Origin: Pseudonocardia lacus
GTDB lineage: Bacteria; Actinomycetota; Actinomycetes; Mycobacteriales; Pseudonocardiaceae
Direction: 5' to 3'
DNA length: 53,490 nucleotides
NCBI RefSeq assembly: GCF_018531445.1
Contig: NZ_JAHDTH010000030.1
Coordinates: forward strand, 1-53,490
In this document: one piece after another, positions 8,111-19,136 of the stretch
Numbering within the stretch: position 1 is the stretch's first letter
How the letters are laid out: each line of letters starts with the position of its first letter
The notes under the pieces: model-generated
Databases searched by the model: none
Told to the model about the DNA's origin: nothing
Seen by the model: only the letters and a program-made list of their open reading frames with translations
Translations under genes and position numbers: made by a program

Positions 8111-10264
8111 ATGTCAGATCCCGCCACGTACCGCCCGGCCCCGGGGACCATCCCGGAGGCCCCCGGGGTGTACCGCTTCTCCGACCCACGCGGCCGCGTC
8201 GTCTACGTGGGCAAGGCCAAGAGCCTGCGCCAGCGGCTGAACTCCTACTTCGCCGACCTGTCGTCCCTGCACCCGCGCACCCGCCAGATGGTCACCACGG
8301 CGGCGCACGTGGAGTGGACCGTCGTCGCCACCGAGGTCGAGGCGCTCCAGCTCGAGTACAACTGGATCAAGGAGTTCGACCCGCGGTTCAACGTCCGCTA
8401 CCGCGACGACAAGACCTACCCGGTGCTGGCGGTGACGATGAACGAGGAGTTCCCCCGCCTGCACGTCTACCGCGGGCCCCGGCGCAAGGGGGTGCGCTAC
8501 TTCGGCCCCTACGCGCACGCCTGGGCCATCCGCGAGACCCTCGACCAGCTGCTGCGGGTGTTCCCGGCGCGCACGTGCAGCGCCGGGGTGTTCAAGCGCC
8601 ACGGCCAGATCGGGCGGCCGTGCCTGCTGGGCTACATCGACAAGTGCTCGGCGCCCTGCGTGGGCACGGTCAGCGCGCAGGAGCACCGCGACATCGTCGA
8701 CGACTTCTGCGACTTCCTGTCCGGGCGCACCGACCGCCTGGTGCGCGAGCTGGAGCGGCGCATGGCCGCGGCCTCCGACGAGCTGGAGTTCGAGAAGGCC
8801 GCGCGCCTGCGCGACGACATCGGCGCCCTGCGCCGGGCGATGGAGAAGCAGGCGGTCGTGCTCGGCGACGGCACCGACGCCGACGTCGTCGCGTTCGCCG
8901 ACGACGAGCTGGAGGCCGCCGTGCAGGTCTTCCACGTGCGCGGCGGACGGGTCCGCGGCCAGCGCGGCTGGGTGATCGACAAGGTCGAGCCGACCGACAC
9001 CCGGGCGCTGGTGGAGCGGTTCCTCACCCAGTTCTACGGCGAGCAGGCCGCGCTCGCCGAGGCGGCCGACGACGCCCACCAGCCGGTCCCGCGCGAGATC
9101 CTGGTGCCCGAGCTGCCGACCGAGGTCGAGCCGCTGGCCGACTGGCTGTCCGGGCTGCGGGGCTCGCGGGTGCAGATCCGGGTGCCCCAGCGCGGCGACA
9201 AGCGGGCGCTGGCCGAGACGGTCCGGCGCAACGCCGCGGAGGCCTTCACCCAGCACAAGCTGCGCCGGGCCAGCGACATCACCGCCCGGTCCGCGGCCCT
9301 GCAGGAGATCCAGGACGCGCTCGGGCTCGACGGCGCCCCGCTGCGGATCGAGTGCGTCGACGTGAGCCACGTGCAGGGCAGCAACGTCGTCGCCTCGCTG
9401 GTGGTCTTCGAGGACGGGCTCGCCCGCCGCTCGGAGTACCGCCGCTTCGAGATCCGCGGCGGCGCGGAGGGCGGCGACGTGGCCGCCATCGCCGAGGTCG
9501 TGCGCAGGCGCTTCCGCCGCTACCTGGCCGAGACCGCGGGCGACCGCGCGGTCACGGCCGACATCCCCGACCTCGCTGATGTCTCGGCCGAATCTGATGT
9601 CTCTGACCTCCCTGACCTCCCTTACCTCCCTGACCTCTCTGACGAGGCGGAGCGCGCGGACGGCGTACCGGAGGTGGGCGGTGCGGAGGGTGACGAGTCG
9701 CGCGGGCGGGGTAACGCCGAGGCCGGTGCCGGCGACCCCCCCGTTATCGCCTCGTCCACCGCAACCGCCACCCACCGCCCCGGGATCGACCCCGACACCG
9801 GCCGACCCCGCAAGTTCGCCTACCCGCCGAACCTGCTGGTCGTCGACGGGGGCCCGCCGCAGGTGGAGGCGGCCGCGGACGTCATGGCCGAGCTGGGCAT
9901 CACCGACGTGGCCGTGTGCGGGCTGGCGAAGCGGCTGGAGGAGATCTGGCTCCCCGGCGACCCCGATCCGGTGATCATGTCGCGCAGCAGTGACGGGCTG
10001 TTCCTGCTCCAGCACGTCCGGGACGAAGCGCACCGCTTCGCCATCACCTATCACCGCCAGCGCCGTTCCAAGGGTATGACCAGTTCCGACCTGGACTCCG
10101 TCCCCGGGCTCGGCCCCACCCGCCGGGCCACACTGATCAAGCACTTCGGGTCGGTGCGCAGGCTGCGCGACGCCGGCGTCGACGAGATCGCCGCGCTGCC
10201 CGGCTTCGGCCGGCGCACGGCGACCGCGGTCCTCGCGGCCCTGCAGGCGGAGGGCCGGTCGTGA
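8111..10264 (+). CDS. uvrC: Excinuclease ABC subunit C
   Basis: The dual endonuclease of UvrABC nucleotide-excision repair, cutting 3' then 5' of the lesion. Domain order in 717 aa: GIY-YIG nuclease at the N terminus (GVYRF at 19-23, VVYVGKAKS at 30-38), a Cys cluster about residues 157-181, the UVR helix pair that contacts UvrB ([17 protein letters not shown]), the RNase-H-like nuclease with catalytic Asp in CVDVSH and the [12 protein letters not shown] loop, and the tandem helix-hairpin-helix ([28 protein letters not shown]). An unusual acidic, lower-GC insert of about 70 residues (about 486-560) with a 9-nt tandem repeat splits the RNase-H region. It overlaps rapZ by GTGA. Confidence 0.96.
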   Translation: MSDPATYRPAPGTIPEAPGVYRFSDPRGRVVYVGKAKSLRQRLNSYFADLSSLHPRTRQMVTTAAHVEWTVVATEVEALQLEYNWIKEFDPRFNVRYRDDKTYPVLAVTMNEEFPRLHVYRGPRRKGVRYFGPYAHAWAIRETLDQLLRVFPARTCSAGVFKRHGQIGRPCLLGYIDKCSAPCVGTVSAQEHRDIVDDFCDFLSGRTDRLVRELERRMAAASDELEFEKAARLRDDIGALRRAMEKQAVVLGDGTDADVVAFADDELEAAVQVFHVRGGRVRGQRGWVIDKVEPTDTRALVERFLTQFYGEQAALAEAADDAHQPVPREILVPELPTEVEPLADWLSGLRGSRVQIRVPQRGDKRALAETVRRNAAEAFTQHKLRRASDITARSAALQEIQDALGLDGAPLRIECVDVSHVQGSNVVASLVVFEDGLARRSEYRRFEIRGGAEGGDVAAIAEVVRRRFRRYLAETAGDRAVTADIPDLADVSAESDVSDLPDLPYLPDLSDEAERADGVPEVGGAEGDESRGRGNAEAGAGDPPVIASSTATATHRPGIDPDTGRPRKFAYPPNLLVVDGGPPQVEAAADVMAELGITDVAVCGLAKRLEEIWLPGDPDPVIMSRSSDGLFLLQHVRDEAHRFAITYHRQRRSKGMTSSDLDSVPGLGPTRRATLIKHFGSVRRLRDAGVDEIAALPGFGRRTATAVLAALQAEGRS
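9594..9638 (+). repeat. Five copies of a 9-nt tandem repeat (CTGACCTCC-like) inside uvrC
   Basis: Units are CTGATGTCT, CTGACCTCC, CTGACCTCC, CTTACCTCC and CTGACCTCT, in frame and encoding [17 protein letters not shown]. An isolated CTGATGTCT also occurs at 9576. The tract is clearly poorer in G+C than the flanking coding DNA. Confidence 0.85.
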
Positions 10265-11253
10265 GCGCGTCCGACGGGATCGACCCCGCCGCCGCCGACC
10301 CGCACGACCGCGAGGTGCAGGGCGCCGACTGGGAGGACCGCGTCACGCGCGGTGGGGTGCAGGCCGGCGAGCGCGGCGCGGCCGATCGCGGCGGGATCGA
10401 GGTCGCCCTGATCAGCGGCCTGTCCGGAGCGGGGCGCAGCACCGCGGCCAAGGTCATGGAGGACCTGGGCTGGTTCGTGGTGGACAACCTGCCGCCCGAG
10501 CTGATCGCCACCATGGTCGACCTCGGTTCCCGCGCGCGCGGCGAGATCACCCGCATCGCGGTGGTGATGGACGTGCGCAGCCGGGCGTTCTCCACCGACC
10601 TGGGCGCGGTCATCAAGGACCTCGACACCCGCGGCTACAAGCCGCGGCTGCTGTTCCTGGAGGCCGCCGACGCGGTGCTGGTGCGCCGCTTCGAGCAGGT
10701 GCGCCGCAGCCACCCGCTGCAGGGCGACGGTCGGCTGGTCGACGGCATCGCCGCCGAGCGCGACCTGCTGCGCGCGCTGCGCGAGAGCGCCGACCTGGTC
10801 GTCGACACCTCCGCCACCACGGTCCCGGCGCTGCGGGCCACCCTGGAGCACGCCTTCGGCGCCGAGTCGTTGCAGGCGACCCGGGTCACGCTGGTCTCCT
10901 TCGGCTACAAGTACGGCCTCCCGATGGACTCCGACCTCGTCGTCGACGTCCGGTTCCTGCCCAACCCGTTCTGGATCCCGGAGCTGCGCGAGCACACCGG
11001 GCGCGAGGAGCAGGTCCGCGACTACGTGCTCAGCCAGGACGGCGCCGAGGAATTCATCGAGCGCTACCTGCAGCTGCTCGGCCTGGTCGGGGCGGGCTAC
11101 CGGCGGGAGGGAAAGCGCTACCTCACCGTCTCGATCGGCTGCACCGGCGGCAAGCACCGCAGCGTGGCGATCAGCGAGGAGATGGCCCGGCGGCTGTCGG
11201 GCTCGGACGGCGTCGTCGTCAACGTCACCCACCGCGACCTGGGGCGCGAGTGA
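10261..11253 (+). CDS. rapZ: RapZ-family nucleotide-binding protein
   Basis: Homologue of the RNase adapter RapZ/YvcJ, a P-loop protein that binds GTP/ATP and, in E. coli, delivers the sRNA GlmZ to RNase E; the actinobacterial role is not established. 330 aa with an N-terminal extension of about 40 residues before the P-loop [14 protein letters not shown]. The following [37 protein letters not shown] and the C-terminal [14 protein letters not shown] are family signatures. The GTG start overlaps the uvrC stop, and its own stop overlaps yvcK as GTGA. The uvrC-rapZ-yvcK-whiA order is conserved through actinobacteria. Confidence 0.94.
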   Translation: MSASDGIDPAAADPHDREVQGADWEDRVTRGGVQAGERGAADRGGIEVALISGLSGAGRSTAAKVMEDLGWFVVDNLPPELIATMVDLGSRARGEITRIAVVMDVRSRAFSTDLGAVIKDLDTRGYKPRLLFLEAADAVLVRRFEQVRRSHPLQGDGRLVDGIAAERDLLRALRESADLVVDTSATTVPALRATLEHAFGAESLQATRVTLVSFGYKYGLPMDSDLVVDVRFLPNPFWIPELREHTGREEQVRDYVLSQDGAEEFIERYLQLLGLVGAGYRREGKRYLTVSIGCTGGKHRSVAISEEMARRLSGSDGVVVNVTHRDLGRE

Positions 11254-12257
11254 GCGCCCCCGACCCGTTGCGGGCGGTGGCGCTGGGCGGCGGGCACGGC
11301 CTGCACGCCACGCTCTCGGCGCTGCGGCTGCTGACCGACCGCGTGACCGCGGTCGTCACGGTGGCCGACGACGGCGGCTCGTCGGGGCGGCTGCGCCGCG
11401 AGCTGGGCGTGCTCCCGCCGGGCGACCTGCGCATGGCGCTGGCCGCGCTGGCCGCGACCGACGAGGGCGGGCAGCGCTGGGCCTCGGTGGTGCAGCACCG
11501 CTTCGGCGGCACCGGCGCGCTGGCCGGCCACGCCGTGGGCAACCTGCTGCTCGCCGGCCTGATCGACGTCCTGCGCGACCCGGTCGCCGCGCTCGACGAG
11601 GTGGGCGCGCTGCTCGGGGTGCGGGGGCGGGTGCTGCCGATGAGCTGCGACCCGCTCGACATCGAGGCCGACGTGTCCGGGCTCGGCGACACGCCCGACG
11701 AGGAGTACCGGATCAGGGGACAGGTGGCCGTCGCGTCGACGCCCGGCCGGGTCCGCCGGGTGCACCTGCGCCCGGAGCGGCCGCAGGCGTGCCCCGAGGT
11801 GCTCGAGGCCGTGCACGGGGCCGACGTGCTGCTGCTCGGCCCGGGATCGTGGTTCAGCAGCGTGATCCCGCACCTGCTCGTGCCCGATCTGCGCGAGGCA
11901 CTGGTCACCACGCGGGCGCGCAAGGTGGTGGTGCTGAACCTGGTTCCCGAACCCGGGGAGACCGCCGGGTTCTCCCCGGAGCAGCACCTGGCCGTACTCT
12001 CGGAGCACGCCCCCGAGCTGAGGGTCGATGCGGTGATCGCCGACAAGGCCGCGGTCGGGCTGCCGGACCGGCTGCGCCGCGCCGCGCGCGTGGTGCTCTC
12101 CCCGGGTGGCCGGGTCCACGTGGCCCCGGTCGCCGCTGCCGACCCGGTCGTGCCCCGCCACGACCCGGCGGCGCTGGCGCAGGCGATCGGCGCCGTGCTG
12201 GCCGGGTTCGGCCAGCAGGCGGCGGTGGCGGCCCACCCGGCCGCAGAGAGGACGTGA
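11250..12257 (+). CDS. yvcK: YvcK/CofD-like gluconeogenesis factor
   Basis: 335-aa member of the YvcK branch of the CofD-like family. In Bacillus and mycobacteria (CuvA) YvcK binds UDP-sugars and is needed for cell-wall synthesis and growth on gluconeogenic carbon. Motifs: the nucleotide-binding N terminus [63 protein letters not shown] and [20 protein letters not shown]. The start GTG overlaps the rapZ stop by four bases. whiA follows 52 nt downstream. Confidence 0.93.
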   Translation: MSAPDPLRAVALGGGHGLHATLSALRLLTDRVTAVVTVADDGGSSGRLRRELGVLPPGDLRMALAALAATDEGGQRWASVVQHRFGGTGALAGHAVGNLLLAGLIDVLRDPVAALDEVGALLGVRGRVLPMSCDPLDIEADVSGLGDTPDEEYRIRGQVAVASTPGRVRRVHLRPERPQACPEVLEAVHGADVLLLGPGSWFSSVIPHLLVPDLREALVTTRARKVVVLNLVPEPGETAGFSPEQHLAVLSEHAPELRVDAVIADKAAVGLPDRLRRAARVVLSPGGRVHVAPVAAADPVVPRHDPAALAQAIGAVLAGFGQQAAVAAHPAAERT

Positions 12258-12309
12258 AGGTGGCTCCCCAGGCGCACCCCGGCGCTCCCCGACCGGTCAG
12301 GAGGTACCC

Positions 12310-14488
<2,179 letters not shown>

Positions 14489-14498
14489 GGCAGCCCGC

Positions 14499-15713
14499 AT
14501 GAAGTCGCTCGACGACCTCATCGGGGAGGGCGTCTCCGGTCGGACGGTGCTCGTGCGCTCCGACCTGAACGTCCCGCTCGACGGCGACCGGATCACCGAC
14601 GACGGCCGGATCCGGGCGTCGGTGCCCACCCTGCGCGCCCTGCTCGACGCGGGCGCGCGGGTGGTGGTCACCGCGCACCTGGGCCGGCCCAAGGGCGGCC
14701 CGGACCCGAAGTACTCGCTGGCCCCGGTGGCCGCGCGGCTCGGTGAGCTGCTCGGCGCCGAGGTCACCCTGGCCGAGCACGGCGACCGGGCGCGGGCGGC
14801 GGTGTCGGCCCTGGACGGTGCCGACGGGCGCGGCGGCGTCGTGCTGCTGGAGAACATCCGGTTCGACCCCCGCGAGACCGCCAAGAACGACGACGACCGG
14901 GCCGCGTTCGCCCGGGAGCTGTCCGAGCTGGCCGGCCCGAGCGGGGCGTTCGTCTCCGACGGGTTCGGCGTGGTGCACCGCAAGCAGGCCTCGGTCTACG
15001 ACGTCGCGCTCGACCTGCCGGCGTACGCGGGCGGCCTCGTGCTCGCCGAGGTCGAGGTGCTGCGCAAGCTGACCACCGAGCCCGAGCGGCCCTACGCGGT
15101 CGTGCTGGGCGGGTCGAAGGTGTCGGACAAGCTGGCCGTCATCGACGCCCTGCTGCCCCGGGTCGACGCGCTGCTGGTCGGCGGCGGGATGTGCTTCACG
15201 TTCCTGGCCGCGCAGGGCTACGGCGTCGGCGACTCGCTGCTGGAGCGCGACCAGATCGACACCTGCCGGCGGCTGCTGGAGTCCGGCAAGATCGTGCTCC
15301 CGGTCGACGTCGTCGTGGCCGACGACTTCTCCGCCGAGGCGAACACCCGCACCGTGGCCGTCGACGCCATCCCGGACGGCTGGAAGGGCCTGGACGTCGG
15401 TCCGGACACCGTCGCCGCGTTCGCCGAGGTGCTCGGCGGGGCCCGGACGGTGTTCTGGAACGGCCCGATGGGCGTGTTCGAGCTGGCCCCGTTCGCCGAG
15501 GGCACCCGCGGGGTGGCCCAGGCGATCGTGGACGCCACGGCCGCCACCCCCGGTGCGTTCAGCGTGGTGGGTGGCGGCGACTCGGCCGCCGCGGTCCGCG
15601 CGCTGGGCCTGCCCGAGGACGGCTTCTCCCACATCTCCACCGGGGGCGGCGCCTCGCTGGAGTTCCTGGAGGGCAAGGACCTGCCCGGCATCGCCGTCCT
15701 GGAGAAGAGCTGA
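14499..15713 (+). CDS. pgk: Phosphoglycerate kinase
   Basis: Transfers phosphate from 1,3-bisphosphoglycerate to ADP. 404 aa with family motifs [81 protein letters not shown] and [18 protein letters not shown], ending in the nucleotide-binding [16 protein letters not shown] and [18 protein letters not shown] 14499 sits 10 nt after gap with GAGG upstream. Its TGA shares the A with the tpiA ATG. Confidence 0.97.
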   Translation: MKSLDDLIGEGVSGRTVLVRSDLNVPLDGDRITDDGRIRASVPTLRALLDAGARVVVTAHLGRPKGGPDPKYSLAPVAARLGELLGAEVTLAEHGDRARAAVSALDGADGRGGVVLLENIRFDPRETAKNDDDRAAFARELSELAGPSGAFVSDGFGVVHRKQASVYDVALDLPAYAGGLVLAEVEVLRKLTTEPERPYAVVLGGSKVSDKLAVIDALLPRVDALLVGGGMCFTFLAAQGYGVGDSLLERDQIDTCRRLLESGKIVLPVDVVVADDFSAEANTRTVAVDAIPDGWKGLDVGPDTVAAFAEVLGGARTVFWNGPMGVFELAPFAEGTRGVAQAIVDATAATPGAFSVVGGGDSAAAVRALGLPEDGFSHISTGGGASLEFLEGKDLPGIAVLEKS

Positions 15714-16531
15714 TGGCCAGTATTGATGTCCGCTCCGCCGGCGCTGCGCGGAGGAAGCCGCTGATCGCCGGCAACTGGAAGATGAACCTCAACCACCTCG
15801 AGGCCATCGCCCTGGTGCAGAAGCTCGCCTTCGCGCTGCCGGAGAAGTACTACGACAAGGTCGACGTGGTCGTCCTGCCGCCGTTCACCGACATCCGGTC
15901 GGTGCAGACGCTCATCGACGGCGACCAACTGCTGATGGTGCACGGCGCGCAGGACCTGTCCCCGCACGACTCGGGCGCCTACACCGGCGACGTGTCCGGC
16001 GTGATGCTGGCCAAGCTGGGCTGTCGCTTCGTCACCGTGGGCCACTCCGAGCGCCGCGAGGTCCACGGCGAGGACGACGCCCTGGTCAACCGCAAGGTGC
16101 TGGCCGCGCTCAAGCACGGGATCAGCCCGATCCTGTGCGTCGGGGAGGGCCTGGACGTGCGCGAGGAGGGCCGGCACGTGGAGCACACCACGCGCCAGCT
16201 CACCGCCGCGCTGAAGAAGGTCCCCGCCGAGGGCGTCCGCTCCGTCGTGGTCGCCTACGAGCCGGTGTGGGCGATCGGGACCGGTCGCGTGGCGAGCGCG
16301 GCCGACGCCCAGGAGGTGTGCGCCGCGCTCCGCGCCACGATCTCCGGGCTGTACGGCGAGGCCGCCGCGGCCGACGTCCGCGTGCTCTACGGCGGCTCGG
16401 TGAAGGCGAAGAACGTCGGCGAGATCGTGGCCGAGCCCGACATCGACGGCGCGCTCGTGGGCGGGGCCAGCATCGACGCCGACGAGTTCGCCCAGCTCTG
16501 CGCCATCGCCGCGGGCGGCCCCCTGCCGTAG
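15713..16531 (+). CDS. tpiA: Triosephosphate isomerase
   Basis: Interconverts dihydroxyacetone phosphate and glyceraldehyde 3-phosphate. 272 aa including a short N-terminal extension ([14 protein letters not shown]) before the family start [13 protein letters not shown] with the catalytic Lys. Catalytic His lies in VGHSERREV, the catalytic Glu in [13 protein letters not shown], and the phosphate loop in [10 protein letters not shown] and [13 protein letters not shown] 15713 overlaps the pgk stop by one base. It closes the glycolytic operon; a long hairpin follows. Confidence 0.97.
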   Translation: MASIDVRSAGAARRKPLIAGNWKMNLNHLEAIALVQKLAFALPEKYYDKVDVVVLPPFTDIRSVQTLIDGDQLLMVHGAQDLSPHDSGAYTGDVSGVMLAKLGCRFVTVGHSERREVHGEDDALVNRKVLAALKHGISPILCVGEGLDVREEGRHVEHTTRQLTAALKKVPAEGVRSVVVAYEPVWAIGTGRVASAADAQEVCAALRATISGLYGEAAAADVRVLYGGSVKAKNVGEIVAEPDIDGALVGGASIDADEFAQLCAIAAGGPLP

Positions 16532-16535
16532 CCCA

Positions 16536-16600
16536 CCGTCGAGAACGACGTCATGGGACGGATCGGGCCCTTTTCGATCCCATGGCGTCGTTCTCCACGG
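16536..16600. terminator. Long hairpin after tpiA (family member 1)
   Basis: The 18-base arm at 16541-16558 pairs with 16578-16595 (one T/G position, which wobbles in RNA). The stem extends outward through CCGT/ACGG after a C-C mismatch. The outer left arm CCGTCGAGAACGA is identical to that of the hairpin at 29073. Likely a terminator of the gap operon, although secG has its own -10 box just downstream. Confidence 0.7.
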
Positions 16601-16635
16601 AACGGGCCCCCGGCAACGGCGGGCGATGGCCCGGG

Positions 16636-16641
16636 TACCCT
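16636..16641 (+). promoter_or_regulatory. Candidate -10 TACCCT for secG-rbpA
   Basis: TACCCT lies after the tpiA hairpin and about 60 nt before the secG start, so secG and rbpA are probably transcribed separately from gap. Confidence 0.4.
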
Positions 16642-16700
16642 CGGGTTTCCGAGCGGGTCGGCGGCGCGCCGGCGACCCGTACGACGAGAATGAGGATGGG

Positions 16701-16937
16701 ATGCAACTCGCCCTGCAGATCGTACTGATCGTCTCCAGCGTGCTGCTGGTGCTGCTGATCCTGCTGCACCGTGGTCGAGGTGGCGGTCTGTCCAGCCTGT
16801 TCGGTGGCGGGGTGCAGTCGAGCCTTTCCGGTTCGAGCGTCGTGGAGAAGAACCTGGATCGGCTCACCCTCTTCGTCGGCGCGATCTGGGTGATCGCGAT
16901 CATCGGTACCGGGCTGCTGGTGAAGGTCGGGGTCTGA
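16701..16937 (+). CDS. secG: Preprotein translocase subunit SecG
   Basis: Small accessory subunit of the SecYEG channel in the cytoplasmic membrane. 78 aa with two transmembrane helices (LQIVLIVSSVLLVLLILLH and LFVGAIWVIAIIGTGLLVKV) joined by a Gly/Ser-rich loop containing RGRGGGLSSLFGG, the family hallmark. ATG 16701 has GAGGATGGG upstream; the frame is open further back to 16626 but that part is not SecG-like. A secG directly after tpiA is common in actinobacteria. Confidence 0.93.
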   Translation: MQLALQIVLIVSSVLLVLLILLHRGRGGGLSSLFGGGVQSSLSGSSVVEKNLDRLTLFVGAIWVIAIIGTGLLVKVGV

Positions 16938-16950
16938 GAGAAGGATGGCC

Positions 16951-17292
16951 ATGGCAGGCGGCAACGCGATCCGCGGCACCCGGGTGGGTGCCGGTCCGAT
17001 GGGTGAGTCCGAGCGCGGCGAGACCGCGCCCCGGTCGCACATCTCGTACTTCTGCTCCAACGGGCACGTCTCGACGCCCTCCTTCGCCCAGGAGGCCGAG
17101 ATCCCCGACTCCTGGGACTGCCCCCGCTGCGGCCTGCCGGGCGGGCGCGACAGCCAGAACCCGCCGGCCCCGCCGCGGACCGAGCCCTACAAGACCCACC
17201 TGGCGTACGTGAAGGAGCGGCGCAGCGACGCCGACGGCGCCGCGATCCTCGAAGAGGCGCTGAGCAAGCTGCGGGCCTCCCGCGAGCTCTGA
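16951..17292 (+). CDS. rbpA: RNA-polymerase-binding protein RbpA
   Basis: Actinobacterial transcription factor that binds the principal sigma factor and stabilises the open complex. 113 aa, of the Streptomyces zinc-containing type: N-terminal tail MAGGNAIRGTRVGAGPMG, RbpA core with zinc ligands in FCSNGH and CPRCG, basic linker around PPRTEPYKTHLAYVKERRS, and a C-terminal sigma-interaction helix ending in EEALSKLRA. ATG 16951 is chosen over ATG 16945 because GAGAAGG lies 6 nt before it and abuts the earlier one. Follows secG by 13 nt. Confidence 0.94.
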   Translation: MAGGNAIRGTRVGAGPMGESERGETAPRSHISYFCSNGHVSTPSFAQEAEIPDSWDCPRCGLPGGRDSQNPPAPPRTEPYKTHLAYVKERRSDADGAAILEEALSKLRASREL

Positions 17293-17298
17293 GCACCC

Positions 17299-17324
17299 GG
17301 CCCGGCGTCCACGGACGCCGGGCC
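17299..17324. terminator. Bidirectional hairpin between rbpA and the lipoprotein gene
   Basis: Perfect 12-bp inverted repeat GGCCCGGCGTCC / GGACGCCGGGCC with a 2-nt loop, followed by GTTCCCGTTCC. It lies between convergent genes and can serve both. Confidence 0.85.
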
Positions 17325-17334
17325 GTTCCCGTTC

Positions 17335-17958
17335 CTAGCTCAGCGCATCCACCTGCTGGCCGATCGCCATCGTCAGCGCCGCCGCGGTGGTCCCGGCAGG
17401 CACGGCCGAGGCCGATACGGTGATGACGTCCTCGTCGCGGATGAGCCCGGCGTAGACGCTGTCCCCGTCGAACCGGCAGACGAAGCCGGTGCCGACGGGG
17501 GCCCGCGATCCGTCGTCGCAGACCTCGGCGAGCACGTCGAGCTGGGCCGCCACGGGGCGGTCGTCGGCCGCGGCGATGTCGACGGCGACGAACTCACCGG
17601 CGGCGTCGCCGTCCGCGGCGGGGCCGGGTGTCCGCTGCGTTCCCGTGCCGGCTCCCACGCCGTCCGACGTCGCGGTGGTGGCCGGCGACGGCGCGGCCGG
17701 CCCGGGGTCGTAGACGCAGCGGGTGTCGCTCGCCGTCGTCGCGTCCGGGATCCAGGTGAGCCCGGTGGTGGTCGCCATCGCGTCGAGGTCGAGCAGGCAC
17801 GCGGCCGGCGGGGGAGGGGGCGGAGCCGGCGCGGGGCCCGTACCACCACCACCGGGCGGGCTGGGGGAGGCGGCCATTGTGCAGCCGCCCAGCGCGGCCG
17901 TGGCGAGCAGCGCCGCTCCCAGCAGGACGGATCGGGTTCGGGCCGGGAGCGCGCGCAC
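17335..17958 (-). CDS. Putative secreted lipoprotein (DUF3558-like)
   Basis: 207 aa. The N terminus is a lipoprotein signal peptide: basic start, hydrophobic VLLGAALLATAALGG and lipobox LGGC. A Pro/Gly/Ala linker (GTGPAPAPPPPPPAAC) precedes a domain with paired Cys residues (AACLLDLDAM, TRCVYDPG, EVCDDGS, FVCRFDGD) and a C-terminal ALTMAIGQQVDAL helix. Overall this resembles actinobacterial DUF3558-type lipoproteins, but the match is by pattern only. Probably anchored on the outer face of the cytoplasmic membrane. GTG 17958 starts the signal peptide. Confidence 0.65.
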   Translation of the reverse strand: MRALPARTRSVLLGAALLATAALGGCTMAASPSPPGGGGTGPAPAPPPPPPAACLLDLDAMATTTGLTWIPDATTASDTRCVYDPGPAAPSPATTATSDGVGAGTGTQRTPGPAADGDAAGEFVAVDIAAADDRPVAAQLDVLAEVCDDGSRAPVGTGFVCRFDGDSVYAGLIRDEDVITVSASAVPAGTTAAALTMAIGQQVDALS

Positions 17959-18025
17959 GCACGCACGATGCCATGCGCCGCCGACCCGTCCGGCCGCGCC
18001 CCCGCGGCCGGGCGGGTTGCCACGT

Positions 18026-18451
18026 TCAGCAGCCGCAGGGGACCGTCAGCGGGTCCGGGTCGGTGGTGACGACGCCGTCGTCGGTCTGCACGGGCAGGCC
18101 CTCCCGCGTCCAGTACTCGATCCCGCCGAGCATCTCCCGCACCCGGAACCCCGCCTCGGCCAGCCGCAGGGCGGCGCGTGTCGCCCCGTTGCAGCCCGGG
18201 CCCCAGCAGTAGGTCACCACCGGGACCGCCGGATCGAGGTCTGCGGGCAGCTGCGCGGTCGGCACGTGGCGCGCGCCCGGGATCCGCCCGCCGGCCCACG
18301 CCGCGGCGCTGCGCGTGTCGACCAGCACGAAGCCGGGGGAGCCCGTGGACATGGCGGCGTGCACGTCGGAGACGTCGGTCTGGAAGGCGAGCCGCGAGGC
18401 GAAGAAGGCGACGGCGTCGGTTGCGGCGGGAGTCGACACGGTGGCGGTCAT
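18026..18451 (-). CDS. Rhodanese-like sulfurtransferase
   Basis: Single-domain rhodanese of 141 aa, expected to move sulfane sulfur through a persulfide on its active-site Cys. Motifs: VLVDTRSAAAWAGGRIPGARHVP (the CH2A region) shown in part as DTRSAAAWAGGRIPGA, and the active-site loop VTYCWGPGCNGATRAA, longer than the usual six-residue loop and with two Cys. It ends in VPCGC. ATG 18451 is chosen because TAGCCT sits 7 nt upstream; the frame runs back to 18499. Divergent from an Lrp-type regulator whose start is 62 bp away. Confidence 0.85.
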   Translation of the reverse strand: MTATVSTPAATDAVAFFASRLAFQTDVSDVHAAMSTGSPGFVLVDTRSAAAWAGGRIPGARHVPTAQLPADLDPAVPVVTYCWGPGCNGATRAALRLAEAGFRVREMLGGIEYWTREGLPVQTDDGVVTTDPDPLTVPCGC

Positions 18452-18458
18452 GACCGCG

Positions 18459-18464
18459 AGGCTA
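18459..18464 (-). promoter_or_regulatory. -10 hexamer TAGCCT for the rhodanese gene (leaderless type)
   Basis: Read on the minus strand, TAGCCT ends 7 nt before ATG 18451. It directly abuts the GGAAC half of an inverted repeat. Confidence 0.5.
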
Positions 18465-18497
18465 GGAACAGTGGGCGGCGCGCTGAAGGAGCGTTCC
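18465..18497. promoter_or_regulatory. Candidate operator between rhodanese and Lrp genes
   Basis: GGAAC (18465-18469) and GTTCC (18493-18497) form an inverted repeat placed between the two divergent -10 boxes. Assignment to the adjacent Lrp-type protein is inferred from position only. Confidence 0.3.
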
Positions 18498-18501
18498 ACG
18501 G

Positions 18502-18507
18502 TAGATT
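18502..18507 (+). promoter_or_regulatory. -10 hexamer TAGATT for the Lrp-type gene (leaderless type)
   Basis: TAGATT ends exactly 6 nt before ATG 18514, and no Shine-Dalgarno is present. Confidence 0.6.
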
Positions 18508-18513
18508 CGGTCC

Positions 18514-18999
18514 ATGGCCGTGGATTCGCTGGACGACATCGACTACCGCCTCCTGGAAGCCCTGCAGGAGGACGGTCGGGCCAGCTACGCCGTGCTGGGC
18601 CGCACGGTCGGGCTGTCGCCGAGCGCGGTGACCGAGCGGGTGCGCAGGCTGGAGGAGTCCGGGGTCATCACCGGCTACCGCTGCGACGTCGACCCGGAGC
18701 GGCTCGGCCTGGTCATCCGCGCACTGGTCCGGCTGCGCTACCCCAACGCCAACTACCGCCCCTTCCACGACCTGCTCGACACCACCCCGGAGGTCGTCGA
18801 GGCCCACCACGTGACGGGGGAGGACTGCTTCGTGCTGACCGTGCTGGCCCGCTCGATGCGCCACCTCGAGGAGGTCACCGGCCGGATCGGCGGGCTGGGC
18901 GCGGTGACCACGAGCGTCGTCTACTCCAGCCCGCTGCCGCACCGCCCCGCCCTCGCCGCCGCCCGGCCCCCGCGGACGGACACCCGGCGCCGGGCCTAG
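18514..18999 (+). CDS. Lrp/AsnC-family transcriptional regulator
   Basis: 161 aa. N-terminal winged helix-turn-helix (DDIDYRLLEALQEDGRASYA, VGLSPSAVTERVRRLEESG, VITGYRCDVDPERLGL) and C-terminal RAM ligand-binding/dimerisation domain (IRALVRLRYPN, VVEAHHVTGEDCFVLTVLA). About 25 basic, Pro-rich residues extend past the usual end. It may control the divergent rhodanese gene, a pairing consistent with sulfur-amino-acid sensing, but the ligand is unknown. ATG 18514 is set by the TAGATT box. Confidence 0.9.
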   Translation: MAVDSLDDIDYRLLEALQEDGRASYAVLGRTVGLSPSAVTERVRRLEESGVITGYRCDVDPERLGLVIRALVRLRYPNANYRPFHDLLDTTPEVVEAHHVTGEDCFVLTVLARSMRHLEEVTGRIGGLGAVTTSVVYSSPLPHRPALAAARPPRTDTRRRA

Positions 19000-19136
19000 A
19001 TGGCGCGGTAGGGGCGGCTGGCCTCCCCGCGGAGGGCCTGCTCACAGACCTGGTGGTGTGCTCGCAGACCTGCGTGGGTCCGCGCAGCGCGCCGGCGGGC
19101 TGCGAGGTCACGGCTGGCGCTGTGCGGACACCTCGT
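19000..19136. other. Convergent intergenic region with a 20-nt direct repeat
   Basis: No gene seen. TGCTCACAGACCTG (19039-19052) recurs as TGCTCGCAGACCTG (19059-19072), a 20-nt period over two units. No clear terminator hairpin was found. Confidence 0.5.

Noticed and set aside
10411..10455. Arg in place of Lys in the RapZ P-loop (GAGRSTAAK) as a sign of inactivity
   Set aside because: From memory of actinobacterial homologues this variant is normal, and a Lys follows four residues later.
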